Assembly: GCF_000485595.1 (NCBI RefSeq)
Contig: NW_014578347.1
Coordinates: forward strand, 7,146 to 46,814
Direction: 5' to 3'
Origin: Priapulus caudatus
Lineage: Eukaryota; Priapulida; Priapulimorpha; Priapulimorphida; Priapulidae
Length of the DNA: 39,669 nucleotides
The position numbers and the translations under genes were made by a program. The notes under the pieces were generated by a model that saw only the letters and a program-made list of their open reading frames with translations, searched no databases and had not been told where the DNA came from. Shown here piece after piece: positions 28,867 through 39,552 of the stretch (position 1 is its first letter; each line of letters opens with the position of its first letter).

Positions 28867-28932
28867 TCACTCGTCGTCGTCGTCGTCGTCGTCGCTGTCC
28901 TTCTTCTTTTTCGACGTCCTTGCGTCGTCGTC
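28867..28932 (-). CDS. Acidic gene, terminal exon (poly-Asp tail and stop)
   Basis: The acceptor is AATGTTCGCAG, followed in phase 0 by DDDARTSKKKKDSDDDDDDD, Glu and TGA. The basic cluster followed by a poly-Asp end resembles tails of nuclear chromatin proteins (HMGB, SET) or ER calcium-binding proteins; the gene is not identified. It joins in frame to the 39-nt exon at 29970-30008. A (GTC)n triplet run encodes the Asp stretch, so its length may vary. Confidence 0.6.
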   Translation of the reverse strand, partial: DDDARTSKKKKDSDDDDDDDE

Positions 28933-29969
28933 CTGCGAACATTGTAACGGGGAAAGTTTCACCGCCGCGTCACCGAACCACGAGGACGGGGGGAGGGTCG
29001 GCGGTGTCCCTTCTCCCAAAGAGCGTTCTTTCTCCTCCCCCACCTTCTCCATATCCCTTCTCCTCTTCAATTTTCCCCGAAGACAATCAGAGCTCCTCTC
29101 TCTAAACTGTTTATTTGTCGAGGGGTTTGGGAACCAGGTTGCTCCAAGTACTGTTATTCAAAAGCTTATTACAAACTAATGTGCAAGAATTTTTGGGTGA
29201 ACATTGGTGAATTATAATCAGGATAATGTATATAACTTACACCCAGATTTAAACTTGGTTCCATGAGGTGTCAAACGAAAGTCATTTTCTAGACCGATTT
29301 TTCCACGTTGGCCCATGGCCTACAGCAGGGAATTCTCCTGTGGTATTGCTGGATGGGGCGGGTGCATGTATATTAGATATCTAAGGACTCTACTACAGAC
29401 AGATGGCTCTATGACACTGCCTCCACATAGACAAGGTAGACATTACCTATATGAATCGATCCTGCGTGAAATATAAACGTGAGAGCAAAATCAAGATTAC
29501 TGACACGGAGTAAACATAGAATGCACGAAGACGGCGCACAAGTTTGTTCGTCACGGTTACCACCCTCTAGTGGCATTATTTTGTGTCGAGCCTAAATTCG
29601 TCCGACGTTATGACTTTTCATTTTGCACGACAAATTATTTTTCCTTCTCAAAACTGTTATGGGTTTTCCACAGCTTATCGATGAGTAGAGATGAGGGGAT
29701 GAAAACAAATGATCACACTCTTACTTTTTGGTTTTGCAAGTGTGATTCGTCAACCTCCCACCCAGACTGTGGTCCCCCCCCCCCTGGACACCAAACAGTA
29801 ACAACAGCCCACCTAACAGTGTCACATAATGCACCTAACAGTGTTTCCATACTCTACAATTAACACAAGCTGACTCCTCTATTATCATTCCCTAATTCAT
29901 CATTATTATTAATATATTAATTATCTATTATCATTAGTTTTAATTAAAAAGACATTCCCTCTCACTCAC

Positions 29970-30008
29970 CTCCTCCTCCTCCTCCTCGCCATCCGAATGC
30001 ATCTTTTT
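29970..30008 (-). CDS. Acidic gene, 39-nt exon
   Basis: The acceptor is TTTTTTTCCAATGCAG and the donor GAG|GTGAGTGAG, a near-consensus pair. It encodes KKMHSDGEEEEEE, in phase 0 at both ends, so it could be skipped without disturbing the frame. In the right copy the equivalent (about 38060-38098) has indels. Confidence 0.6.
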
Positions 30009-30251
30009 CTGCATTGGAAAAAAACACGAGAAAAGGCAAAATTAAGATTAAAACTGTTTAAAGATTAGAAGAGAACTTTTAACGACAAATAATTAGATCG
30101 GACAATCGGATTCGACAATGCACGGCGATACTTAAAACGCAAGATTCCACAGTAAAACTAGATGGTCTCAGGGAACTTGATGTAAGCTGAAATTAAAGCC
30201 AAGATGAGTGAGAGACTGCGATACGAAAAATCACACAGCGAAGCTCTAAAT

Positions 30252-30433
30252 ATAAGGGGTTCTTAACCTGTGTTCCATGGACCCCTTTGGATAGGCTTCA
30301 GGAGGTCAGTGAACCACACTGTATGCAAGATTGTGTGTCAATGTACTTATGCGAATTTTTCTGGGGAGGGGTCCGTAGCTTTCACCAGATTCTCAAAGCG
30401 GTCCATGACTCAAAAAAAGGTTACGAACCACTG
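30252..30433. mobile_element. hAT-type MITE with 8-bp duplication CTCTAAAT (left copy)
   Basis: CTCTAAAT lies at 30244-30251 and 30434-30441. The right end reads AAAGGTTACGAACCACTG, inverted to the left GGGGTTCTTAACC; the outermost left bases are decayed. CAGTGGTTCTTAACC-type ends are typical of widespread hAT-derived miniature elements. It lies in an intron of the acidic gene. The same insertion is in the right copy (38354-38549), so the duplication, real or artefactual, includes it. Confidence 0.85.
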
Positions 30434-31029
30434 CTCTAAATCAACAGACTAGTCACAATAGAAGATGTGACATAACTAAAATACAGACTAAATCAAATCA
30501 CTAGTCAACCACACACGTGCAGTTTGCCCTAGTTACGTATTCACGCAGCCGCGCGCGATACACGATCCCTCATGGATACACATATGTCTGCATACTTTCA
30601 CATTCATATGCAAAAAAAAGGAGAGAGATCATTAATCATCAGAGAACATCTAAATCACAGTATCCTGTAAGACTACGATCGATCGATCGAGAATCAGTCA
30701 ACAGCAGAAGTGCTGACGCTAGCAATCAAACGTCGTCATCCCGAGAAATCTGGAAAAGAAAAGAAAGGGGGCTTCCTAGGAACGCAAGGAATTCTCCAGA
30801 ATTGAGGATGGCTTCCCTGTAAGGAAGGGGGAGGGGGTTCTCCAGGAGAAAGGCTTTGCACGAGGACAAGAAAGAATCGGAGAGGGAAGCTGAGAACGGG
30901 AGTATGACAGTCTCAGTCTCATGTACCGGAAGCTGCAGCCCTCCGCTCCCGCATCCCCCCTGCCAGCATCCCTCCCACCTGCGTGCCCAGACTCGTATAA
31001 TAGCATGCTCTGATTGTTAACTCCTTTAC

Positions 31030-31242
31030 TTCATCCTCATCCTCCTCCTCCTCCTCTTCATCGACATCCTTTTTAGCAGCTTCCTTTTTGTCATCGTCGT
31101 CCTCCTCCTTCTCCTTCTCTTCGTCTTGCTCTTTCTCCTCATCCTCCTCTTCGTCTTGCTCTTTCTCCTCATCCTCCTCTTCGTCGTCTTCCTCTTTCTT
31201 CGTTTTCTTCTCTTCCTCTTCTTCCTCCTTTTCGCTCTCTCC
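31030..31242 (-). CDS. Acidic gene, 213-nt Glu/Lys/Asp-rich exon
   Basis: The acceptor is TTGACTAACGCAG and the donor GATGAA|GTAAAG; 71 codons, phase 0 at both ends. It begins GESEKEEEEEEKKTKKEEDD, has two copies of DEEEDEEKEQ, then KKEAAKKDVD and a Glu run. Three consecutive exons in matching phase, with good splice sites and a stop in the last, argue for a real gene despite the low complexity. Upstream exons should lie to the right but the duplicated block intervenes. Candidates include a nuclear acidic protein or a luminal calcium-binding/triadin-like protein; no family-defining domain is visible. Confidence 0.55.
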
Positions 31243-31335
31243 CTGCGTTAGTCAAGCGAAAACGAGCAGAGGCACAAATTAAGGGTTAAATTCTTAATTA
31301 AGCAACAACAGCCTTCAGACAGAGATTGAGCAAAG

Positions 31336-31397
31336 TGAGAAGTTAGTTTCACCATACAGTTACTCGCATGAGAGACGCTAGCGTTATAGTCAAGTCA
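31336..31397. other. Junction between the two large copies
   Basis: A short segment linking the right end of the left copy to the left end of the right copy. No target duplication or transposon end is visible at the joint. Confidence 0.4.
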
Positions 31398-31692
31398 ACT
31401 CTAACCGTTGCGCTGCTGCCACATATTGAAATTAAAATTTTGGATGTGCTATGTATATCGCGAGAAAACAAGCTCAACCAATCAGGCGTCAGTACCGTCA
31501 GTACCGTGACTTTAAGAGAAAAATAATCGGCGACGGTACCGTTGCAGTAGACACTTCCTAAATATATAGCTATATATTTAACTGTCGCCGTGCACAGCAC
31601 ACGACCCCTGCGTATATATTTTATTGAAACGCTTCAAGTGCCTGTGACAACGACGACGAAGACAACAACAACAACAACGACAACATTATACC

Positions 31693-31928
31693 TTTGCACG
31701 CTGCAGATTCTCCTCCGTGTCCACGCCATCTGTTGGCGTCAAACGGATCCATTTCTTCGTCACGTTTTCCGTCTGTCCATCTCTACTCGCAGCGGCACAC
31801 GCGGGCGTTCCGACGGGCAGAGGGACTGGCTGTACAGACACTCGCACCCCGAACAGTTCCTCCACTACGGGACGAAAATTTTCGACGAGGGCCTCTCTCT
31901 CCGCAGAGATTATGAAGTCGTGGCTCAT
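31693..31928 (-). CDS. Possible coding exon, unknown product (right copy)
   Basis: One minus-strand frame stays open from MSHDFIISAEREALVENFRP through VVEELFGVRV to DGVDTEENLQRAK, followed by AAAG|GTATAA, a possible donor. The first half agrees with the left copy. In the middle the two copies disagree in frame, so neither is error-free. No known domain recognised. Confidence 0.4.
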
Positions 31929-31939
31929 TCTACCGGGTC

Positions 31940-32597
31940 ATCTCCGCGGGTTCTCTCCTTCGTGTGATCGCGCGAGTGCGTACCTACGTATGTTTGTGTT
32001 GATCTGAGGCCAAGACGATAGCCTTCGAAGAAGGATGTTGTGATTTCATCTGTGACGACAAAATTCCAATCTTATGCGCTGTATCGACGGATGCAACCGC
32101 TCGTGTAAGTCCGGGTCGAGTTCGGGTAACTTCGGCTCCGAATCGGTCGGCGAAAACATTTTCTTTCGAGATGGAATTTCCATGTTTATAATCTCTCGCA
32201 GGAAATGAAATATAAACACACGTATGTATCTTCATGCGTTCTTATTCTGTGCCTTAGTCAAACATAAACATCTGTTTAGCTTGAATATTGTAAACGATCA
32301 TGTAAATCATGTAAACTATCGTAAATACCAATGTGGCGCCATCTCGCGACCTGTTTCGATATAAATGTCATATAGGAAATGCATCTGTAATAATGTCAGG
32401 GGTACATGAATAGAACTCCGTTTATGTTCTCCCCATACAAATAATAAACTTGTTAGACTGTATTGGCACGGGTGTGGGGTACGATAGTTTCTGCAGGGTA
32501 GGGTGGAATTGAAATGCTCACAAATTCATCTGTTAAATATCTTTTACTTTGAAACGTTATATTTGCAGTTAATGCGTTTAAGGTTTTCTACTTTCAA
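31940..32597. other. Non-coding part of right copy
   Basis: Counterpart of 24720-25383 with many small indels. No gene seen. Confidence 0.4.
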
Positions 32598-32647
32598 GGA
32601 AGCGAGATAGAGAGAGAGAGAGAGAGAGAGAGGGAGCGAGAGAGAGA

Positions 32648-32693
<46 letters not shown>

Positions 32694-32711
32694 ATTGGAA
32701 GAGATAGACAC

Positions 32712-32798
<87 letters not shown>

Positions 32799-32820
32799 AA
32801 GAGAGGAGGGGGGAAGAGAT
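32598..32820 (+). repeat. GA microsatellite (right copy)
   Basis: Long (GA)n runs; purer GA than the left copy (25384-25610), which has more GAAGAG and GGGA interruptions. Leu/Ser frames on the minus strand are artefacts. Confidence 0.95.
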
Positions 32821-33519
32821 AAAGTGTGTGTGTGCATGGCCTGAACCCTTGGACATGATTTTCAAGTCGACAGACGTAACGAAACAAGAAGAGAAGCGAC
32901 GGCTATATATGTAAACGAATAAATCTTTTATAAAGGTATTCGCAGACACAAAATGACAAAAAATCACCTCCTCCAACATTCATGCCCCGAACCCCAACCG
33001 CAAGAGGCGGCCAATGAGCGAGACCTCGCCGCTCTCCTATGGACCGAGCCTGGGCCTCTCGACAACGATGGCGGCCCGTCTGCTGCAGCGACGCTCCCAA
33101 CCTGAGGAGATCTGATCATCGCAGCCCATCTCTAAACTCAATTACGTTAAGTTAAATTCAACCGAGTTCCTGTTATTGATTAACGCGATTAACGATGCGT
33201 GGGTAATACACCCGGCGGACACTTCCGACCAAGCGTGGGCGTCACGAGTGCCAGGAGAAGGCGTTGCACTCTGATTTTTATTGACCAATTTCTATATTTT
33301 AAGGAGAAAAACGGCTCTGTCATCTGTCACAACTAAAAGTGCAATCCCATATCGGAAGGTGAAGTTATAACCGTGCAGTGGCGAAACACCGGACGATCCC
33401 TGAAGTCAAATGTTGTCCCCGTAGCCTGCCGCTTCAAATGCCCCGGTCGATCACGCTGACGTTAGGCCGTTGGCACGTAGTTCCGTAAACGTTACGGTAA
33501 GCTACAAGAAGCATTTACC
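32821..33519. other. Non-coding part of right copy
   Basis: Counterpart of 25611-26239. It has an extra segment near 33300-33370 not obvious in the left copy. No gene. Confidence 0.35.
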
Positions 33520-34105
33520 TGAGTAGCCATAGCTAGCCAACACAGTTTTAGGAGCATGAGCATCATAATGATAGGCTTCCGCCAACATGACTAAGCGAGA
33601 TACCCTCGCATATAGTAGGCGGCTAACACAGTGTAGGCTGGAGTCATAGCAATCGATAGCGATGAGCTTCCCAGCAGATAAGGGAATACTTCATAGTAAG
33701 GCTACTACCAGGTAGCTATGCAGCATGCATTACGTCTTCATAAGATTAGCTTCCCCACAGATGCAAGCGAATTCACCTCAATATAGCGCTAGCTACCACA
33801 GCTAGGCACGTACTTCATAGATAGGCTTACGCACAGATAAGGCGAATACCTTCATATAGCCTACACATACTAGGCGCATAGCTTCATAGATAGCGTACCA
33901 CAGAATCAAAGCGAATACCTCATTAGCTAGGCTACACCAGCTAGGCCACATAGCTTCATAGATAGCGTACCACAGATAAGTGAATACCCTCATATAGCTA
34001 GCCAGCCACAGCTACGGAGCATACCACATAAGATACTCCCTCCACAGATAGAGCGAATAATCCTCCATTACTAAGCTCAAGCTGACCACACGCTAGGAGA
34101 GCATA
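33520..34105 (+). repeat. ~65-bp tandem repeat (right copy)
   Basis: Same unit as 26240-26770 (CATAGATAGCTTCCCACAGA, TAAGCGAATACCTCATA) with more insertions, so units run longer and less regular. Confidence 0.85.
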
Positions 34106-34155
34106 GCCTCTGCACTTTGGCTATCCACACATACAGTGCATGCTACTACGTACAT

Positions 34156-34325
34156 CCGCCCCGGACGCACATCATGACACCGATGGGTGTGCGCGTGCGG
34201 CTGAGTCCGCCCGGGCGGTAGGTGCACAGCGCGCAGGAGACGCTCCGCGAGAATACCAGCCGGGCCCGGGCAGCCAGGCGCCGCGCCGTCGCGCCAGGAT
34301 CGCGAGCCGCCTCGACCGTCACCGC
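34156..34325. other. GC-rich insertion present only in the right copy
   Basis: About 165-170 bp of very GC-rich DNA (CCGGGCGGTAGGTGCACAGC, GGGCCCGGGCAGCCAGGCGC) inserted between TACATC and CATAATAAGCG, which are close together in the left copy near 26800. It has no terminal repeats or target duplication and is unlike its AT-rich surroundings. Confidence 0.7.
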
Positions 34326-35269
34326 ATAATAAGCGGCATAGCCTCCATCCTACGCCACGCATGAATTCACAGCGTGAGCTAACCCGGCACATGATCACAT
34401 CATGCAGGCGACGTGAACACAGGTGTAGCTAAAAACCAAATCACCTCGCATATAATGACATGGATCAATATAATCACACGACGCAGCTACGAATCGCAGA
34501 ACCGACGCGGCTGGGCTCATCCATGTCCGCCAAGCAAATAACACACGAGGCCGTGGATCCGCGAAACACTATCAAAGCTAATATCCACTTAGCGGGAGGG
34601 GGGAGGGTCACCTACGGCCGTGCGCGCGCAAATACGTGGTGCCGCATCTTCGTCGTGGTTACGACCACGCCCTCCAACCCCATCCCACTCCGAATCGAAG
34701 CGGGAGGCAGCGAACCGATCGATGGTCGGCGGGACGATCATAGGGGCGCTAGGGAGACCTCTGGCGTCGCCAGCTAGCGCAGACGAGCGCCTTGCAGGAA
34801 AATGCGAACTCCGTCGGACTTCTAAATTGATCGAAAGACCGAAACTTGCCGCCGAAACCAGCAACCCCTGCACGCAGCCGCGAACTCAACTTATTATACT
34901 CAACTATTGTTGCATATATAATATTAGAATTATAACATAATTAATATATAATATACGAATTAATATTGTTAGAATAATATACCGAAACCTGCCATGGAAT
35001 AATTCTAGACCCCACGGATCATGCCGCCCTCACCCCCGCCTCGGTCCAGCGGCCACCCCCCCCCCGCGCCGCGCGCGCGGGAACCCTACACGCGCCCGCG
35101 CGTCCCGGCGCCGCCCCGTCCACCAGGCCCCCCCCCCCACCGCCACCTGTCAGCTGGTCTCGATTTCTGCAAGGCGCTCCTGGTTACCAGACGGCGCCGG
35201 CGCGCATCCGAAGCCACGATCTTCTACGGGCGAAGCACCCGCCGAAGTGAGACACGTCTACTAGTAGAC
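34326..35269. other. Non-coding part of right copy, AT core and C-rich stretch
   Basis: Counterpart of about 26830-27645. The C-rich part (about 35010-35150) is more than twice as long as in the left copy, with CCCCCCCCCC runs. Pro/Arg-rich frames are artefacts. Confidence 0.4.
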
Positions 35270-36125
35270 TACGTTACGAGTCGAGAGACTTACGAGTGAA
35301 ACACGGTTACGGAGTCGAGACACGTTACGAGTCGAGACACGTTATCGAGTCGAGATACGTTACGGAGTCGAGGGACACGCTTAACGAGTCGAGACTCGGC
35401 CCACGTTACGAGTCGAGACTGAACGTTACGAGTCGAGACACGTTACGAGTCCGAGACACGTTACGAGTCAGACTACGTACGATCGGACACGTTACGAGTC
35501 GAAGACAACGTTCCCGAGTGCGAGCACGTACGAGTCGAGACACGTTAACGGAAGTCGAAGACTACTTACGAGTCGAGACACTTTACGATTCGAGACACGT
35601 TACGAGTCGAAGACCACGTTACGAGTCGAGACAACGTTATCGAGTCGAAGACACGTTAACAGTCGAGACTTAACGTTACGAGTCGAGACAGCGTTACGAG
35701 CGAGACACGTTACGAGTCGAGACACGTTACAGTCCGAGACAACGTTACGGCAGATCGAGACACGTTTACGAGTCGAGAACAGTCGGACGTTACGAGCTCG
35801 AGACAGCGCGTTAACGGAGTCAGACACGTTACCGAGCGACACGTTACGAGTGCGAGACACGCCCGTTACGAGTCGAGAACCCGTTACGAGTCGAGACACG
35901 TAGCGAGTCGACCGTTACGAGTGCGAGACACAAAGCGTTTACGAGGTCGAGATCACGTTACCGCAGTCGAGACACGTTATCGAGTGAGACACGTTACGAG
36001 TCGAGACACGTTACGGTCGACGACCACTACGAGTCGGACTACGTTCCGGGAGTCCGAGAACGTTCTACGAGTCGAGACCATCGTGTACGATTCGAGACAG
36101 CGTTACGCAGTTGAGACTACGTGGA
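35270..36125 (+). repeat. 17-bp satellite GAGTCGAGACACGTTAC (right copy)
   Basis: Same 17-bp unit as 27646-28352, with about one insertion per unit. About 150 bp longer than the left array, which is explained by insertions rather than obviously more units. Confidence 0.95.
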
Positions 36126-37050
36126 CATGTTAAGCGACGCGCCGCTGCCACTAGCCGACGACTGGCGAGGGGGGGTCAGCAAGCTGACTGCCACGCCGCC
36201 CGCGCGAACGGTCATCTTGATAGCAAACGTGGATTCTGTAGTACAGAGCGTGCCGCTAACAGCTACGGTGGCGACCCCGCCGGCGGGACAAGCGAGCCAC
36301 GCCCCCGGACCCCCCGAGCTCCGCACCCCGCGAAACACCAGCGGCAATAAGCTAAACGCGCAAATAACGTCCCTAGCCCCGACCGTCGTAACACAACCCA
36401 ACCACAACCGCACCACGGTTTTAAAAGACAAACCCCGGGCCCGGGCACCCGCCATTCCGCCGCGACGGCCACCAGGCACCGCCACGCACCGCATGAGCGC
36501 CCCCCGGCGTCACGCGTCCGCCTCGCCGCGGCCCCGACGCGTCGAGCTGCGACCCGAGTCACTGCGACAGCAGCCGCGACACCACCGCTCTTCCCGTTCC
36601 GCCCGCTCGCCCACCCGCAGCCCCCCCACCCCAACCAACGCGACTCGCTCCCTGCCCCCCGTCCGATAAATCCTCGGCCGGCCGAGCCGCGGAACGTTCC
36701 TGCCGCGCCGCGCCGGCCCACGCCCTCGCGCCACCCGCGCCACACCCCCGCGTCCACCCCTCCGTCGTTCCCCCCCCCCCCCGCCGTCCCCCCGTCCCGC
36801 TCCCCGTCCGTCGTCGGGCTCGTCCCTTCTTCTCTCCTTTCCGACCCGTCTCCCCCGCCCCGTTGCCGTCGCCGCCCCGTACCGCCATCTGCGCCGCAAC
36901 CATCTCGCCACACCGGACGACCAGCTCCTACCAACCCCCCCCGCAACCCCCCCCGAGTCCCCCCCCCCGACCACCCCCACAGCAGTGACGCGCCCGGCCG
37001 CGCCAACGCGGCTACCGCGGCCGGTGATCCCCTTCTCCCACAAGAGCGTT
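36126..37050. other. C-rich distorted segment, counterpart of 28353-29030
   Basis: It begins with recognisable matches (GTCATCTTGATAGCAAACGT) and ends with AAGAGCGTTCTTTCTCCTCC, which matches 29022-29041. Between about 36430 and 37000 it is extremely C-rich, and the terminal acidic exon of the left copy cannot be recognised. The ~180-267-codon frames on both strands come from GC bias. Confidence 0.6.
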
Positions 37051-38353
37051 CTTTCTCCTCCCCCACCTTCCTCCATATGCCTTGCTCCCTCTTTCATTTC
37101 CCCCGAAGAACGAATCCGAGTCGCCTCTCTCCATAAACGTGTTTATTTTGTATCCGAGGGGGATTTGGGAACGACAGGTGTGCTCCAAGTAGTCTCGTCA
37201 TCCCTAGGCCTATTACAAACTATATGTTTCAAATGAATTTTTTGGGTGAACATTGGTGATTTGATAATCAGATAACTGTATTTAACTTATAACGGCAGAA
37301 TTAAACTTGGTTCCATGAGTGTCAACGAAAGGTCATTTTCTAGAACCGATTTTTTTCCAACGTATTCCCATGGGCCCTACAGAAGGAATTCTTCCTGTGG
37401 TTTTACTGCTGGGATGGGGTGGAGGGCATGTAGTCAATTACAATCTAAAGGACTCTACTACAGACAGCAATGGCTCTATGCACTGCTCCACATAGACAGG
37501 TAACGCATTACCGTGATATGAACGATCCCTGCGTGAAATATAAACGTGAGAGCAAAATTGCAGAACTATGAGACCGGAAGTAAACATAGAATGCCATGAA
37601 GACGCCCAGCAAGTTTTTCGTCACGGTTACCCCCCTCTAGTGCAATTATTTTTGTGTGAGCCGAATTCGTCCGACGTTACTGACTTTTCAATTTTGCACA
37701 GACAAATTATTTTCCGTCTCAAAACCTGTTATGGTTTTTCCACAGCTTACCGAATAGTAGAGAGTAGGGGATGAAAACAAAATGATCACACCTTACTTTT
37801 GGTTTTGCAAGTGTGGACGTCAACCTCTCCACCCCAGACTGTGGTCCCCCCCACCCTGGACACACAAAGCAGTAAGCAACAGCCACCCTAACAGTGTCCA
37901 CATCATGCACCTAACAGTGTTTCCAATACCTCTAGCAATGGAACACCAGCTGACTCCTCTATTATGCATTCCATAATTCATCATTATTTTAGTATATAAT
38001 TATGCTGATTATGCATAGTTTTAATTAACCAAAGACATTCCCCGTCACGCACGACTCCTCATATCCTCCTCCTTCGCATCCGAATGCATCCTTTTCTGCA
38101 TTAGGAAAAAACAGACGAGAAAAGGCAACAATTAAGATTAAAACTGTTTAGAAGATTAGAAGAGGAAGCTTTTAACGAGAAAATAATTAGATCGGGACAT
38201 AGCGGATTCGACATATGCAGCGGCGCTATCTTAAAAACCAAGGATTCCACAGTAATACTAGATGGTCTCAGGGAACCTTGATGATAGCCTGAAATAAAGA
38301 CAGATGAGTGACGAGACTCGCGATACGAAAAATCACTACACGAAGCTCTAAAT
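37051..38353. other. Right-copy counterpart of 29040-30250
   Basis: Collinear with the left copy, with frequent small insertions. The 39-nt acidic exon corresponds to about 38060-38098 but its Glu codons and donor are disrupted. Confidence 0.6.
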
Positions 38354-38549
38354 ATAAGGGGTTGCTTAACGCTGTTGTTCCATGGACCCCTTTTGGATAG
38401 GCTTCAGGAGGTCAGTGAACCAACTGTATGCAAGATTGTGTTGTCAATAGGTACTTTGCGGAATTTTCTGGAGAGGTCCGTCGCTTTCACCCAGATTCGT
38501 CAAGCGTCCCACTGACTCAAAAAAGGTTCACTTACGAAACCAACCTCGC
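38354..38549. mobile_element. hAT-type MITE (right copy)
   Basis: CTCTAAAT precedes it at 38346-38353; the right duplication is garbled (CGCCTAAATCC). The interior matches the left-copy element at 30252-30433 (TTCCATGGACCCC, GCTTCAGGAGGTCAGTGAAC). Confidence 0.7.
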
Positions 38550-39284
38550 TTCGCCTAAATCCACCAGACTAGCTCACACGCATAGAAGACTGTGACATTA
38601 AAAAAATAAGACGTAAAATCAAATCACTAGTCCCAACCCCACCACCACACGCTGCCAGTTGCCCTAGTTACGTGAGTCTCACGCAGCCCCGCCCCGCCCC
38701 CGGACCTAGCCACCCGACCTCCCCTCTCGGATACACATACTGCTCTGCGCATACCTTCTCCACATCACTCATGCCAACCAACAAACCAAGCAGCATCATC
38801 CCTCAATCCCCATCAGCAGCCCAACCCACCCTACCCCTCCACACTCACCCTGTCAACGACCACGATCCCGACTCGCACTCCGAGAACTCAGCTCACCACA
38901 GCAAACCTGCCTCGACGCTCACACATCCACCGTCGTCATCCACCACCGAGAAAATCTGGAAAAGACAAAGAAACGGCGCTTCCTGAAGGCAACGCAACGC
39001 GCCACCTCCCGAACTGCGACGCGATGGCCCTTCCTCGCTAAGGCACCAGGGGGAGCGGGGTTCCTGCTCCCAGGCAGCAAAAGGCTTATTGGCACGAGGA
39101 CACAGAACAGCAACGGAGAGGGAAACTGAGACCGGCGCAGTACGTGACAGATCTCAGTCCTCATGTACCCGGACACGCCTGCAGCTGCCCTCCGCCTCCC
39201 GCACTCCCCCCTGGCCGCATCCCCTCCCCACCCTGCGTGCCGCAAGACTGCGTATAATAGGCCGCCATGCCTCTGAATTGTACA
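38550..39284. other. Right-copy counterpart of 30434-31020
   Basis: C-rich distortions continue (about 38635-38940). Reading frames here have no counterpart in the left copy. Confidence 0.5.
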
Positions 39285-39552
39285 CCCTCTTACCTTTCAT
39301 CCTCATCTCCCTCCCTCCTCCTCTCCTCGACACTCTTTTAAGCAGCTGCCTCTCTTTGTCCATCCCGTCGTCCACTCGCCTCGCCTATCTCCTTCCTCTC
39401 GTCTTGCTCTTCTCCTCTCACCTCCCTCCCTCCTTCGTCTTCGCTCTTCTCTCATCCTCCCTCCTCGTCGTCTTCCTCTTTTCCTCCTCGCTCTCCTTCC
39501 TCCTTCCCTCCTTCTCGCATCCTTTTCGGCTCTTCCTCCCCTGCGTCTAGTC
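39285..39552 (-). pseudogene. Broken right-copy counterpart of the 213-nt acidic exon
   Basis: The same CTC/TCT/TCG-rich sequence with a TTAGTC-like acceptor region (CTGCGTCTAGTCAAGCG at 39541-39557), but about 50 bases longer and with the acidic frame lost; the minus strand now reads Arg/Gly/Glu-rich. Sequencing error is the simplest explanation. Confidence 0.6.

Larger units (their letters stand above)
24130..31335 (+). repeat. Large direct duplication, left copy (~7.2 kb)
   Basis: Collinear over its whole length with 31398-39669, starting near TCTAACGCGTGGCGCTGC and CACATATTGAAATTAAAAT. It contains in order: possible minus-strand coding exon, GA tract, ~65-bp tandem repeat, AT-rich segment, 17-bp satellite, GC-rich segment, terminal acidic exon, a 39-nt exon, hAT-type MITE and a 213-nt acidic exon. 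This copy keeps exon frames and splice sites at its right end, so it is the better-quality version. Confidence 0.9.

Noticed and set aside
36121-37097. Long Pro/Arg/Gly-rich frames on both strands
   Set aside because: They come from extreme GC bias in low-quality sequence; the left copy has no equivalent protein.
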